Shown here piece after piece: positions 8,261-17,512 of a stretch of DNA of 64,000 nt. Under the pieces are notes generated by a model that made no database searches, was not told the DNA's origin, and was given only the letters and a program-made list of their open reading frames with translations. The position numbers and the translations under genes were made by a program. Numbering within the stretch: position 1 is the stretch's first letter; every line of letters begins with the position of its first letter. The stretch comes from CBFFRJ01 sp051486985 (GTDB taxonomy: Bacteria > Pseudomonadota > Gammaproteobacteria > Enterobacterales > Enterobacteriaceae): positions 107,513 through 171,512 of the forward strand of contig NZ_JAHVDV010000006.1 of the NCBI RefSeq assembly GCF_051486985.1, written 5' to 3'.

Positions 8261-10423
8261 TCACTTGTTGTCAGATTTATATTCGTACTCGTAGTACCCG
8301 TAATCCTGGTAACCGGTCGCCCGGCGGAAGATAGAGTTAAGAATGACGCCCTTAACGTGGATACCGTTCTGCTCAAAGCGGCTAAGGCTTGTCTGCACCT
8401 CTTTCACCGTGTTAACCGCGTAACGCGCCACCATCAGCGTGGTACCGGCATGGCGACCCACAATGGCGGCATCGGTCACGGCGAGGATAGGTGGGGTATC
8501 AATCAGAACCAGATCGTAATTTTTACTTGCCCACGCCAGCAGTTGCGTAAAGCGTTCGCTCATCAGCAACTCAGAGGGGTTGGGTGGGATCTGACCACGG
8601 GGTACCAGGTCGAAATGGGGAATCGACGTCTGCTTGGCACATGTTTCAATGCTGCCTTTACCTACCAGAAGCTCAGAGAGGCCGTTAACGTTGTCCGTAC
8701 CCAGCAGCTCGTGGCTATACCCTTTGCGCATATCGCAGTCGATCATCAGTACCCGTTTATTGGCCTGACTAATGACCGCCGCCAGGTTGGCGCAGACGAA
8801 GGTTTTACCGATGGAGGGGCTGACCCCGGTCATCATCAGTACATTGTTGCTGGCCTGCATCATGGCAAAATGGAGGCTGGTGCGCAGGCTGCGAACCGCT
8901 TCAATCGCCAGATCCGTCGGGTTACCCACTGCCAGCAGCTGGCTCTGTTTGTAACGTTTAACCCCTTTGACGGTTTTGACGCTATCACGGGATTTTTGCC
9001 ATTCCGACAAGGGGATGCTGGCGTAGACGCTGATCCCCTGCTCTTCCAGCACCTGCGGGCTTTCAATCCCACGGTTAAAGAGCGAGCGCAACAGCACCAC
9101 CACCACCGACAGAATCAAACCAAGAATGATACTCCCCAGTACGATCAGCGCTTTTTTCGGTTTCAGGACGCCAGGCTGGGTGATAGCGGGATCGACAATA
9201 CGCACATCGCCCACGGTGCTGGCTTCCGTTATCCGCAGCTCCTGCTGTTTATTAAGCAGTTGCATGTAAACCTGCTGCCCGGACTCCACATCACGCGTCA
9301 GGCGAACAATCTCCTGCTGCGTTTTGGGCATTGCGGTGACGCGGTTATTGAGTTTTGTTTTTTCATCTTCCAGCGCCTGGCGCTTTTCAAGCAGCGTGCG
9401 GTATGCCGGGTGCGCTTTGGTGTAAAGCTTGGAGATTTCTGCTTCTTTAAAGGTCAGTTCATTTAACTGGGCATCAATATTGACCATCGAATCCAGTACC
9501 GCTTTCGCTTCCTGGGGCAAATCGACGGAGTCTTTTTCCTGACGGTAGGTATTGAGTTTGTTCTCAGCCGCGTCCAGCTTCCCACGCACATCAGGCAGCT
9601 GTTTGTCGAGGAAGGCGAGGCTTTTCGCCGCTTCTTCTGACTTGCGCTGAATATTCTGCTCAAGGTAGTTCTTCGTGATGCTGTTGAGGATGGCACGGAT
9701 CTGTTCACGATCTTCACCGGTGTAAGTCAGGCTCAGTACGCCAGTGTCTTTGCCGTTTTCGGTGACGCTGAGATTACTCTGCAGATTGTTGATCATCCCA
9801 AGCGTAGAATAGCGGGTGACCGTAAATTCGCTGTCGGTCCCTGCGGCTATCTCACTGACGGTAATGCTTACCCCATCTTTTGACAGCATCTGGCCCACTG
9901 TACCTTTGGCGCTAAATCCACCGTCGCTGGTAAGCTGGTACTGTTTCGGGCTGAGCACGGTGAGGGTGAAGGTCTGTTCCGTCATGCCCTTTGGCACCTC
10001 AAATTGGGTAACCTTCACGGCCTCATTCTGCCGACCCATCAGCCGATCCCAGCCGGAGCCAAATACCGGAAAGGTATTTTTGGTCACTGCAATATCAAGA
10101 TCCAGATCGTCGACGGTTTTCCCCAGTACCATGCGGGACTGAATAAGCTGAATTTCAGCCTCCGAGGCGGGCGGTTTATTTGCCAGCGCACTGTTCAGGT
10201 TCTGAACCAGCGAGTTTCCACCGTCCTGTTCAATTTGTACCAGCGCATCAGCGCTGTAGATGGGTGTCGCAAACAGGCAGTAGATGATGGCGCCGATGGC
10301 AAAGAGTGAGGTAATCGCCAGTACCCACCAGCGGGCTTCCACAACGGTGCCAATCAATCGGCCAATGTCGATCTCATCGTTACCCACCGCCGGGGCGGCA
10401 GAATGGTGTGTTTTTTCGGTCAT
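8261..10423 (-). CDS. wzc: Wzc, tyrosine autokinase / co-polymerase
   Basis: This inner-membrane protein of 720 residues is identical in length to E. coli Wzc and controls colanic acid polymerisation and export. The N-terminal Wzz domain starts after a transmembrane segment at about 30-52. A coiled-coil periplasmic region follows, with the second membrane segment at about 425-447 (ALIVLGSIILGLILSVVVVLL). The cytosolic BY-kinase has a Walker A-type GVSPSIGKT near 533-541, the A'-type LMIDCDMRKG and B-type LVLIDTPP. The tyrosine tail Y705, 708, 710, 711, 713 and 715 is complete. It follows wzb by 2 bases. Confidence 0.97.
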   Translation of the reverse strand: MTEKTHHSAAPAVGNDEIDIGRLIGTVVEARWWVLAITSLFAIGAIIYCLFATPIYSADALVQIEQDGGNSLVQNLNSALANKPPASEAEIQLIQSRMVLGKTVDDLDLDIAVTKNTFPVFGSGWDRLMGRQNEAVKVTQFEVPKGMTEQTFTLTVLSPKQYQLTSDGGFSAKGTVGQMLSKDGVSITVSEIAAGTDSEFTVTRYSTLGMINNLQSNLSVTENGKDTGVLSLTYTGEDREQIRAILNSITKNYLEQNIQRKSEEAAKSLAFLDKQLPDVRGKLDAAENKLNTYRQEKDSVDLPQEAKAVLDSMVNIDAQLNELTFKEAEISKLYTKAHPAYRTLLEKRQALEDEKTKLNNRVTAMPKTQQEIVRLTRDVESGQQVYMQLLNKQQELRITEASTVGDVRIVDPAITQPGVLKPKKALIVLGSIILGLILSVVVVLLRSLFNRGIESPQVLEEQGISVYASIPLSEWQKSRDSVKTVKGVKRYKQSQLLAVGNPTDLAIEAVRSLRTSLHFAMMQASNNVLMMTGVSPSIGKTFVCANLAAVISQANKRVLMIDCDMRKGYSHELLGTDNVNGLSELLVGKGSIETCAKQTSIPHFDLVPRGQIPPNPSELLMSERFTQLLAWASKNYDLVLIDTPPILAVTDAAIVGRHAGTTLMVARYAVNTVKEVQTSLSRFEQNGIHVKGVILNSIFRRATGYQDYGYYEYEYKSDNK

Positions 10424-10425
10424 TG

Positions 10426-10869
10426 TTATCCCTGCTGAGCGTTAAGGGCCTGCGCCCACTGACGGGCAGACTGGTCAATTAAGGTGTAAACGGCCTCGAA
10501 AGCGTCACGGCTTTTGCGGTAGGGGTCCGGGATCTCCCGTTCCCCATCCCAGTGACCCAAAAGCATCACTTTGCCGCGCATTTCGGGCGCGATTTCGCAC
10601 AGTGCGGCAATGTGCCGCTTCTCCATAACCAGTATCAGGTCGTATTCCCGGCACATCTTCCCGGAGATCTGCCGGGCAATGTGCCCCTCAAGGGAGACAC
10701 CATTGTCCTGAGCCACGCGCGCTGCCTGCGCATCGGCCCCTTTTCCCACCAGCGCCCCTAATCCTGCGGACGCCACCGTTAATGACGGCTGATATTTCTG
10801 TAGCAGCCGCTCCGCCGTGGGGGAACGGCAAATGTTCCCCACACACACCACCAGAATTTTATTAAACAT
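10426..10869 (-). CDS. wzb: Wzb, low-molecular-weight protein tyrosine phosphatase
   Basis: This 147-residue LMW-PTP dephosphorylates the Wzc tyrosine tail, allowing cycling of the polymerisation complex. The phosphate loop C9-VGNIC-R15-S is present, and the general-acid aspartate lies in IPDPYRKS (about 113-120). The length equals that of E. coli Wzb. It sits 6 bases after wza and 2 bases before wzc. Confidence 0.97.
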   Translation of the reverse strand: MFNKILVVCVGNICRSPTAERLLQKYQPSLTVASAGLGALVGKGADAQAARVAQDNGVSLEGHIARQISGKMCREYDLILVMEKRHIAALCEIAPEMRGKVMLLGHWDGEREIPDPYRKSRDAFEAVYTLIDQSARQWAQALNAQQG

Positions 10870-10875
10870 CGCGTA

Positions 10876-12015
10876 TCACCAGGTATGAACGTCACGTGCC
10901 GTGTCCGTCATATAACGAACGCCATTGATGGTTGGCAGCAACTGGTTGATGAGACGGTTCCAGCGGGCAACCGGAGCGGTTGTGACATACACCACGTCAT
11001 ACGGCTGGAGACGGAATTCCGTTGCCATGACCAGTGAGGTGGCATCGGACATATCAAGCTGATAGATATTGGCAATCTTGCCTTTTGCACTGCCCTCGCC
11101 TTTCAACGGCCTGATGACGAAAATACCGCTGGCATTGGAGGTGGTGAGATCGATGCCTTCGGCCTGGCCCAGCGCTTCGGTCAGCGTCATGCCACTGAAG
11201 TCCATTTTGAGGGTGCTCTGTTTCTTAACTTCGCCCATAACAAACACTTTCAGGTCGTCGTTACGTGGTACGAAGAGAATGTCGCCGGGGTAAAGCAGGC
11301 GGTTCTGGCTCAGATCGCCATTTTGCATAAGTGCCTGCAGGGAGAGGCGTTCCTCTTTCCCGTTATGCGTCAGCACCACGTTGCGCCAGTCTGCCGTATC
11401 CGTCAGCCCACCGGCGGCATTGATAGCATCGAGTACGGTGAGCGGCACGTTCGTAATGGCCTGCTGGCCCGATTTTTCAACCTGACCCGAAACATAGGCT
11501 TTCTGCGAACGAAACGCAGCGATGTTAACGTCCACCTGCGGGTCAGCGATGTACGTCGCTAAGCGGCCGGTAACATCGCTGCGGATTTCGGCGAGTGTTT
11601 TTCCTGCAACATGCACGCGGCCAATATAGGGATAGAACATGGTGCCGTCCGGTTGTACCCAGTTACCGGTGTCGCTTGAGCTGCGGTATTGCCCTGCCGG
11701 GGTGGTCAGTTCCGGGTGGTCCCAGACGGTGACGCTCAATACGTCGCCAGGCCCAACGCGATATTCATAGTTGGATATTTCCTGGTCTAAGGAGATATTG
11801 GGTTGAGCCACATTGGGTCGCGGGCGTAATTGTTCAACCAATCGTGGCGTCAGTGGGTAAACATTCACCATGCGGTCTAAATCAAAATCAGCATCCTGCT
11901 GTTTGATCACATCCTTTCCCATCGTAGACATATTGCTACCGGGAAGTACGGTGCAGCCACTCATCAAGGTCATGGACACCAATAATGGTATCAATTTCGT
12001 TTTGGATTTCATCAT
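10876..12015 (-). CDS. wza: Wza, outer-membrane polysaccharide export lipoprotein
   Basis: At 379 residues it matches the E. coli Wza octameric outer-membrane channel. A lipoprotein signal peptide ends in LMSGC, with the acylated Cys21. The PES domain (about 85-170, RVGPGDVLSVTVWDHPEL) and the following SLBB repeats are intact. The C-terminus with RWNRLINQLLPTINGVRYM is the amphipathic helix that forms the membrane barrel. It is the first gene of the colanic acid operon and has a leader of several hundred bases carrying the JUMPStart element. Confidence 0.97.
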   Translation of the reverse strand: MMKSKTKLIPLLVSMTLMSGCTVLPGSNMSTMGKDVIKQQDADFDLDRMVNVYPLTPRLVEQLRPRPNVAQPNISLDQEISNYEYRVGPGDVLSVTVWDHPELTTPAGQYRSSSDTGNWVQPDGTMFYPYIGRVHVAGKTLAEIRSDVTGRLATYIADPQVDVNIAAFRSQKAYVSGQVEKSGQQAITNVPLTVLDAINAAGGLTDTADWRNVVLTHNGKEERLSLQALMQNGDLSQNRLLYPGDILFVPRNDDLKVFVMGEVKKQSTLKMDFSGMTLTEALGQAEGIDLTTSNASGIFVIRPLKGEGSAKGKIANIYQLDMSDATSLVMATEFRLQPYDVVYVTTAPVARWNRLINQLLPTINGVRYMTDTARDVHTW

Positions 12016-12193
12016 TGATTAATTATCACTTTTGCAGAGTAATTATCCTGTGTATTTAAATAAGCGCTTGCGTTTCCAGGGAAGCAGAATGCAGTTAATT
12101 GAAACTTAAATTAACGGGTATCAGTCCTAAAATTCGCTTATTCAACCACATGCTATTGACAGAATAATCCAGACGTTTCGACACGCTGTCAGG

Positions 12194-12224
12194 CATGCTA
12201 CCGCCCTTGGCTTCCAGCTACCAA
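12194..12224 (-). promoter_or_regulatory. JUMPStart element with ops (RfaH recruitment) upstream of wza
   Basis: Read on the minus strand, the segment contains GGTAGCTGGAAGCCAAGG followed directly by GGCGGTAGCATG (12194-12205). This matches the JUMPStart consensus and its ops core GGCGGTAG. In E. coli and relatives RNA polymerase pauses at ops and loads RfaH, giving antitermination through long polysaccharide operons. It lies about 180 bases upstream of the wza start in the transcribed leader. The match is direct; RfaH dependence is inferred from the element. Confidence 0.88.
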
Positions 12225-12671
12225 TCTACTGTTTAAACAGTAACTTATTGATTCACACCCCTCGTACCTCAGTCGTTTCACGCATTTTTCTGAATGCGGA
12301 AGATTCGGCAGGCATAAGAAATAACGCTGATAAAATGCATTTAAAATAACTTTACGGGTATATTTGAAACAGGCTGGGGGAATTGTTGCAGCTAAGCGAA
12401 TTACAGGCAAGATAACATCCTGCCAACCACAACTTTTTAAGATTAATATTAAGCGCAAATATTCCGCGTTTTAGGATTTTCTCGATATTGACAAAGCCCT
12501 TACTCACTTTTACGTGTGCGAAATATCCGAAAACGAGATTGTTAAAATAAAAAGATTAATCTCACTTTTATTAAGGGAAAATGAAATTATTTATATTATG
12601 CCTGTGGAGCAATTATAAGATAAATCGTAGGCTGCCATTGCAATTTAGGTCAGCTTTATCCATGATCTCAT

Positions 12672-12687
12672 TATGACAATTGTCATA
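12672..12687. promoter_or_regulatory. Perfect 16-base palindrome upstream of yegH
   Basis: TATGACAATTGTCATA is a perfect palindrome centred 31 bases before the yegH start codon, close to where a promoter or operator should lie. The size and symmetry fit a site for a dimeric regulator. I cannot name the regulator. Confidence 0.4.
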
Positions 12688-12710
12688 TTACATAAGGTGT
12701 TAAGCATAAG

Positions 12711-14294
12711 ATGGAATGGATTGCCGATCCTTCAATATGGGCGGGGCTGGTCACGCTGATTGTGATTGAGCTGGTGCTTGGTATTGATAACCTGGTTTTT
12801 ATTGCGATTCTTGCGGAGAAATTGCCGCCAGCTCAACGCGATCGCGCCCGCGTAACGGGACTGATTCTGGCTATGTTGATGCGTCTGCTTCTGCTGGCCT
12901 CAATCTCCTGGCTGGTCACCCTGACGAGCCCCCTCTTTTCATTTCGGGATTTCAGTTTCAGCGCCAGAGATTTAATCATGCTGGTGGGGGGGCTGTTCCT
13001 GCTGTTTAAAGCCACGGTTGAGCTCAACGAACGGCTGGAGGGTAAAGACAGTGATAATCCCACCCAGCGGCGCGGGGCCAAATTCTGGAGCGTGGTGGCG
13101 CAGATAGTGATCCTTGACGCCGTGTTTTCCCTCGACTCGGTGATAACTGCCGTGGGTATGGTGGACCATCTGGCCGTGATGATGGCGGCGGTCATTATTG
13201 CTATCTCGCTGATGCTGCTGGCCAGCAAAGCCCTGACCCGCTTTGTGAATAGCCACCCAACCATCGTTATCCTCTGTCTGAGTTTCCTGCTAATGATAGG
13301 GTTTAGCCTGATTGCCGATGGATTCGGTGTCCATATTCCGAAAGGCTACCTTTATGCGGCTATTGGCTTCTCGGTGATGATTGAAGCGCTTAATCAGCTG
13401 GCAAACTTTAACCGTCGTCGCTTCCTGTCGGCGAACCAGACACTGCGTCAGCGTACCACTGAAACGGTCATGCGCCTGCTGAGCGGAAAAAAGGAAGATG
13501 CGGAACTGGATGCCGACGCCGCCTCGATGCTCGCCGACCACGACAACAGCCAGCTCTTTAATCCGCAGGAGCAGCGAATGATTGGCCGGGTGCTCAATCT
13601 GAACCAGAGAACGGTAAGCAGTATCATGACCTCGCGCCACGATATAGAGCATATCGATCTTAATGCCCCGGAAGCAGAGATCCGCGAACTGCTCGATAAG
13701 AACCAGCACACCCGCATCGTGGTGACAAGCCAGGATGAAAAAGAGGATTTACTGGGGGTCGTACATATTCTTGACCTGCTGGCGCAATCGCTGCACGGCG
13801 AGCCGTTGGATCTGAAAGTGTTGATTCGCCAGCCGCTGGTCTTTCCGGAAGGGCTGCCGCTTCTACAGGCACTTGAACAGTTCCGTAACGCGCGCACCCA
13901 TTTCGCCTTTGTGGTGGATGAGTTCGGCTCCGTAGAAGGGATCGTCACCCTGAGCGATGTGATGGAAACCATCGCCGGTAATCTGCCCAACGAAGTGGAG
14001 GAGATTGACGCGCGCCACGATATTCAGAAAAACAGTGACGGGAGCTGGACGGCGAATGGTCACATGCCGCTGGAAGACCTGGTGCAGTTTGTGCCGCTGC
14101 CGCTTGATGAGAAGCGTGAGTATCACACTATTGCCGGGTTGCTGATGGAGTATCTGCAGCGTATCCCCGTTCCCGGTGAAGAAGTTGAGGTGGGAGATTA
14201 TCTGTTAAAAACCCTCGACGTCGAGAGCCATCGGGTGCAGAAAGTGCAAATCTTTGCACGGCACTCCCCTGACGACCCCGACGACGAACTCTGA
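12711..14294 (+). CDS. yegH: YegH, TerC-family membrane protein with CBS and CorC domains
   Basis: The protein has 527 residues, as in E. coli YegH. Order of domains: TerC-like membrane domain with about 7 helices (residues 10-230, with acidic residues in GIDNLVF and LDAVFSLDSVITAVGM), a paired CBS module (about 300-425, TVSSIMTSRHDIEHID), and a C-terminal CorC/HlyC domain (about 435-520). The family is linked to metal-ion export or metalation in the inner membrane; the precise substrate is not established. It is transcribed away from wza and convergent with asmA. Confidence 0.92.
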   Translation: MEWIADPSIWAGLVTLIVIELVLGIDNLVFIAILAEKLPPAQRDRARVTGLILAMLMRLLLLASISWLVTLTSPLFSFRDFSFSARDLIMLVGGLFLLFKATVELNERLEGKDSDNPTQRRGAKFWSVVAQIVILDAVFSLDSVITAVGMVDHLAVMMAAVIIAISLMLLASKALTRFVNSHPTIVILCLSFLLMIGFSLIADGFGVHIPKGYLYAAIGFSVMIEALNQLANFNRRRFLSANQTLRQRTTETVMRLLSGKKEDAELDADAASMLADHDNSQLFNPQEQRMIGRVLNLNQRTVSSIMTSRHDIEHIDLNAPEAEIRELLDKNQHTRIVVTSQDEKEDLLGVVHILDLLAQSLHGEPLDLKVLIRQPLVFPEGLPLLQALEQFRNARTHFAFVVDEFGSVEGIVTLSDVMETIAGNLPNEVEEIDARHDIQKNSDGSWTANGHMPLEDLVQFVPLPLDEKREYHTIAGLLMEYLQRIPVPGEEVEVGDYLLKTLDVESHRVQKVQIFARHSPDDPDDEL

Positions 14295-14297
14295 CGC

Positions 14298-14317
14298 ACG
14301 CCGGGGAAACCCGGCGT
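14298..14317. terminator. Hairpin between convergent yegH and asmA
   Basis: ACGCCGGG-GAAA-CCCGGCGT forms an 8-bp GC-rich stem with a stable tetraloop, placed in the 34-base gap between two converging genes. No strong T-tract follows, so it may act as a bidirectional block or an mRNA 3' end rather than a textbook terminator. Confidence 0.6.
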
Positions 14318-14328
14318 TGAGTAATGAC

Positions 14329-16182
14329 TCAGAGCTTATCGAGTAGTTTTTTCAAATCTTTGCCGTTCTGACTCTCTTTATTGCGATCCGCCCACTCATT
14401 GAGTCGGCGTTTCGCCTCCTCCTGCAGATGCTTACGCAGGATCTGATCCACCTGCAGGCTGTAGTTCAGCGACTGCCATTTGCCGTAAACCGTTAACGGG
14501 ATGGCGGTATTTTTCAGATAGTCAATCAGCTTACCGTCACCTTTCCAGCCCTGGAGCACGCGCACGGCAAAGCGGGTGTCACACTGTTCATTAACCAAAT
14601 CCAGTTCGCCTTCGCCGGAGAGCGTCAGCAGAGGGGAGGCCCCTTGCATATCACTCATCGTCATGATGCCCTGGTCCAGGGTTAGCCCGGTACGGAAGCT
14701 GTCCAGTCGGGTGGTATTGTCATAATTCTGCTGCACCTGAACATCACTACTGCGCGCCACCGCCTGCTGAATCAGCTGCTGGAAATTAAGACCTTCCATG
14801 CGGCTGTTTTTCAGCTCGACCTTCGCCGTACCCTGCCAGTTCTGGCGGAAGTCATCAGCATCAATCCGGTTGCCGGAGAAATCACCGTCCAGCGAAAGGT
14901 TACCGGTCAGAGAAATGGGGTAACTGAAGGCCTTAAGGATGGTGCCAATCTCAACATTATCCAGGTGCGGCTGGAAGCGGGCCAGGGAGCGCTCGGTACG
15001 AACATCAAGCGTACCCGGCAGGGAGATCAGCCCCTCCCCCATTTTCCCTTGCAGGGTAGGGATGGTTAGCAGACCGGCATCATTGGTGAATGTGCCGCTT
15101 ACGTCGGCAAACTGCATTCCGCGCCACTGAATATGGTTAGCGGAGAGCGAGATGTTGGCCGAGAAATCACGCAGACTGGTGTATTCAGGCGGCACCGAAC
15201 TGCTGGCAATGACCGGGCGCGGCAAGCGCGGCGGCAATTTTTGCCCCTGCTGAGCACTCTCATTGTTGGTGGAGGGACTGCGCTGCACCGGCAGCAGGTT
15301 ATCAAGATTGAGGGTGTCAAATTGCACATCGAGCGCCCATTGCGGGTTCCCCGCGAGGGTCACACTGCCTTTACCGCTGAAGGCGCTGTCGTTTGCTGTT
15401 AACTGTAATGCATCGAGAGTGACACGCTGGTTGTCGCTCTCCCAGCGGGCGGCAAAGCTCCCCTGACCGGCGATCCCCTGAGGGGGCACGTCGCCGCCCT
15501 GGATTTGCCATTGCAGATCGCTGACGGCGGCGCTGAGATTGCGCGGATAGTCGCTGGCGTCAACCTTTGCCTTGAGGGAGAGACTAAGGTCACGCTGATC
15601 GCGATTCACCCGGCCAGATACGTCAAGGGTCGCTTTATGCTGATTATCCTGCTCCATCCGCAGATGGATATCACGAACGGTAATCTGTTCGTCACCTTCC
15701 TGCTGGACCACCAGCACGCTGTCGGCCACCTGCAGACGCGCGATATCCCATGACCACCCCCGATCTTCGGCCACCTGAGGCAAGGTGTTCTCTTTCGGGG
15801 CGACAGGCGCATCCTGCTGAACCACCGCACGCGTCTGCGGGGTCAGTTGAATCACGGCCCCCTTGAGCATGACCTGTTTGACCTGTAACTGATGCGAAAG
15901 CAGCGGCAGCAGGCCAACATCAAGCCGCATGTTATCGGCTTTGACCACGGGCCCGGCGGCACCGGGCGCGGTAAGCGCGACCCGTCCGGAGAGGATGCTA
16001 AGCTGAGGCCAGACATGCCAGCGCAGAGGGCCGTCAAGCTGCAGCTGATAGCCGCTGCGAGCCTCGACCTGGCGCACCATGTACGCGCGAAAATCATTAG
16101 GGTTGACCATTATGACCAGCGCCGAGAGGCCTGCGACAAGCACGACCAGTAGAATCATCAGCGTGGTTAATACTCTTCTCAT
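14329..16182 (-). CDS. asmA: AsmA, inner-membrane-anchored AsmA-like protein
   Basis: This 617-residue protein has the same length as E. coli AsmA. One N-terminal transmembrane segment (about 5-25, LTTLMILLVVLVAGLSALVI) anchors a long periplasmic region with N-terminal and C-terminal AsmA domains. The family (AsmA, YhdP, TamB) is implicated in phospholipid transfer between the membranes; AsmA loss in E. coli suppresses OmpF assembly mutants. It is followed after 26 bases by dcd lying upstream on the same strand, so dcd-asmA may be co-transcribed. Confidence 0.95.
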   Translation of the reverse strand: MRRVLTTLMILLVVLVAGLSALVIMVNPNDFRAYMVRQVEARSGYQLQLDGPLRWHVWPQLSILSGRVALTAPGAAGPVVKADNMRLDVGLLPLLSHQLQVKQVMLKGAVIQLTPQTRAVVQQDAPVAPKENTLPQVAEDRGWSWDIARLQVADSVLVVQQEGDEQITVRDIHLRMEQDNQHKATLDVSGRVNRDQRDLSLSLKAKVDASDYPRNLSAAVSDLQWQIQGGDVPPQGIAGQGSFAARWESDNQRVTLDALQLTANDSAFSGKGSVTLAGNPQWALDVQFDTLNLDNLLPVQRSPSTNNESAQQGQKLPPRLPRPVIASSSVPPEYTSLRDFSANISLSANHIQWRGMQFADVSGTFTNDAGLLTIPTLQGKMGEGLISLPGTLDVRTERSLARFQPHLDNVEIGTILKAFSYPISLTGNLSLDGDFSGNRIDADDFRQNWQGTAKVELKNSRMEGLNFQQLIQQAVARSSDVQVQQNYDNTTRLDSFRTGLTLDQGIMTMSDMQGASPLLTLSGEGELDLVNEQCDTRFAVRVLQGWKGDGKLIDYLKNTAIPLTVYGKWQSLNYSLQVDQILRKHLQEEAKRRLNEWADRNKESQNGKDLKKLLDKL

Positions 16183-16208
16183 GGGCAGCCTCAGTGGGGG
16201 TGAATCAC

Positions 16209-16790
16209 TCAGTCTTTATCAATACGACTGGCTACAGCGCCTTGTTGATCGCGATATTTCGCATCCTGGCGACGATTGTAAGGACGATCGGCCGGACCTG
16301 AGAGGGGTTCAAAGCTCAGTGCGCCAATCAGCATTCCGGGACGGAGCGCCAGCGGCAGTTTGCCGGAATTATAAAACTCCAGCACGATACAGCCTGACCA
16401 GCCCGGATCGATACGGTGCGCGGTGACGTGCACCATCAACCCCAGACGCGCCAGTGAGGAGCGCCCGTCAAGCCAGCCGACTAAATCGGATGGGAGCGTA
16501 ACGGATTCATAAGTCACCGCCAGCGCCAGCTCGCCTGGATGAAGGAAAAAGGCATCGCCATCGGGAAGGACAATTTCATCACTCATCACCCGTTCGAGCG
16601 CTGCACTGACCTCATCTTTCGGGCCGCTCAGGTCGATAAACGCGGCGGTATGACCGCGGAATGTACGAAATTTATTACCCAGACGGACGTCCACCGTAGC
16701 GCCATTAATGCGCTCTACGGGCGGTCGCGGTTGAATCGACAAACGACCCTGGTCAAGCCAGGCTTCAATATCGCGATCACAAAGACGCAT
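16209..16790 (-). CDS. dcd: dCTP deaminase
   Basis: This 193-residue cytosolic homotrimer deaminates dCTP to dUTP, feeding dTMP synthesis. The catalytic E138 (CIVLEFY), R115 (SSLARLG) and D128 (HRIDPGWSG) are in the family positions. Length equals E. coli Dcd. It lies between udk and asmA on the same strand, a conserved udk-dcd-asmA arrangement. Confidence 0.97.
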   Translation of the reverse strand: MRLCDRDIEAWLDQGRLSIQPRPPVERINGATVDVRLGNKFRTFRGHTAAFIDLSGPKDEVSAALERVMSDEIVLPDGDAFFLHPGELALAVTYESVTLPSDLVGWLDGRSSLARLGLMVHVTAHRIDPGWSGCIVLEFYNSGKLPLALRPGMLIGALSFEPLSGPADRPYNRRQDAKYRDQQGAVASRIDKD

Positions 16791-16870
16791 AGCACTCTCT
16801 CCTGTCGTGCATCAGGCCCCTGAAAAAACAGGGCCAGACAAATTAACTTAAGGGTACAGCCTAACATGTA

Positions 16871-17512
16871 TTATTCAAAAAACTGGCTGATTTTGGCTTT
16901 AAGTATGTCAATCGCAATACGGTTTTTACCACCGCGCGGCACAATGATATCGGCGTACTGCTTGGAGGGTTCGATAAATTGCAGGAACATCGGACGCACA
17001 GTTTTTTGATATTGCGCCATCACCGAGTCCATAGAACGACCGCGCTCATTAACGTCACGCTTGATACGACGCATCAGGCAAATATCCAGGGGGGTGTCGA
17101 CAAAAATGGAAAAATTCATTTCATCGCGCAGACGGGCGTCTGTTAATAACAAAATCCCCTCAAGAATAATGACTTTTTTCGGCTGAATATGGATAGTTTC
17201 GGGCGTGCGGGTGTGTTCAACATAGCTGTAGACCGGCAACTCAATGTCCTGACCACTTTTCAGCATCTGAAGATGTTGAAACAGCAGGCTGTGATCCATT
17301 GAACTTGGATGGTCATAGTTGGTTTTGACACGCTCTTCCATCGACAGATGGCTCTGATCTTTGTAGTAACTGTCTTCTGGAATAACGCCGATGTGCTCAT
17401 CGCCGACCTGTTCGCGTAATTCGCGATAAAGCGTACTGGCAATAAGACTTTTACCCGAAGCCGATGCGCCGGCGATGCCAATAATGACGCACTGATGTGA
17501 CTTATCAGTCAT
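16871..17512 (-). CDS. udk: Uridine/cytidine kinase
   Basis: This 213-residue P-loop kinase phosphorylates uridine and cytidine with GTP/ATP in pyrimidine salvage. The Walker A GASASGKS is at residues 15-22. The substrate-binding region contains IPEDSYYKDQSHLSMEER, and LEGILLLTDARLRDEM is the Walker B-like strand. Length and sequence match E. coli Udk. It is read divergently from dgcE. Confidence 0.97.
   Translation of the reverse strand: MTDKSHQCVIIGIAGASASGKSLIASTLYRELREQVGDEHIGVIPEDSYYKDQSHLSMEERVKTNYDHPSSMDHSLLFQHLQMLKSGQDIELPVYSYVEHTRTPETIHIQPKKVIILEGILLLTDARLRDEMNFSIFVDTPLDICLMRRIKRDVNERGRSMDSVMAQYQKTVRPMFLQFIEPSKQYADIIVPRGGKNRIAIDILKAKISQFFE

Larger units (their letters stand above)
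12016..12710. promoter_or_regulatory. wza / yegH divergent intergenic region, with possible RcsAB-like box
   Basis: About 700 bases without a credible gene separate the divergent wza and yegH. It is more AT-rich than its surroundings. The wza-proximal third is the leader with JUMPStart. At 12438-12453 the sequence TAAGATTAATATTAAG resembles an RcsAB box (TAAGAATATTCCTA type), in the region where E. coli carries the RcsAB site for wza; the match is partial. A small minus-strand open frame (12198-12458) runs through the ops element and has no coding character. Confidence 0.45.

Noticed and set aside
7982..9466. A 494-codon plus-strand open frame antisense to wzc
   Set aside because: It begins in the repeat array and mirrors wzc codon structure; wzc is a full-length conserved protein and the antisense product has no family character or ribosome site.
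12198..12458. Small minus-strand open frame in the wza leader
   Set aside because: It spans the ops element, lacks a ribosome site and has no coding-like composition.
12833..13709. Minus-strand open frames opposite yegH
   Set aside because: Shadows of a conserved membrane protein gene; no independent support.
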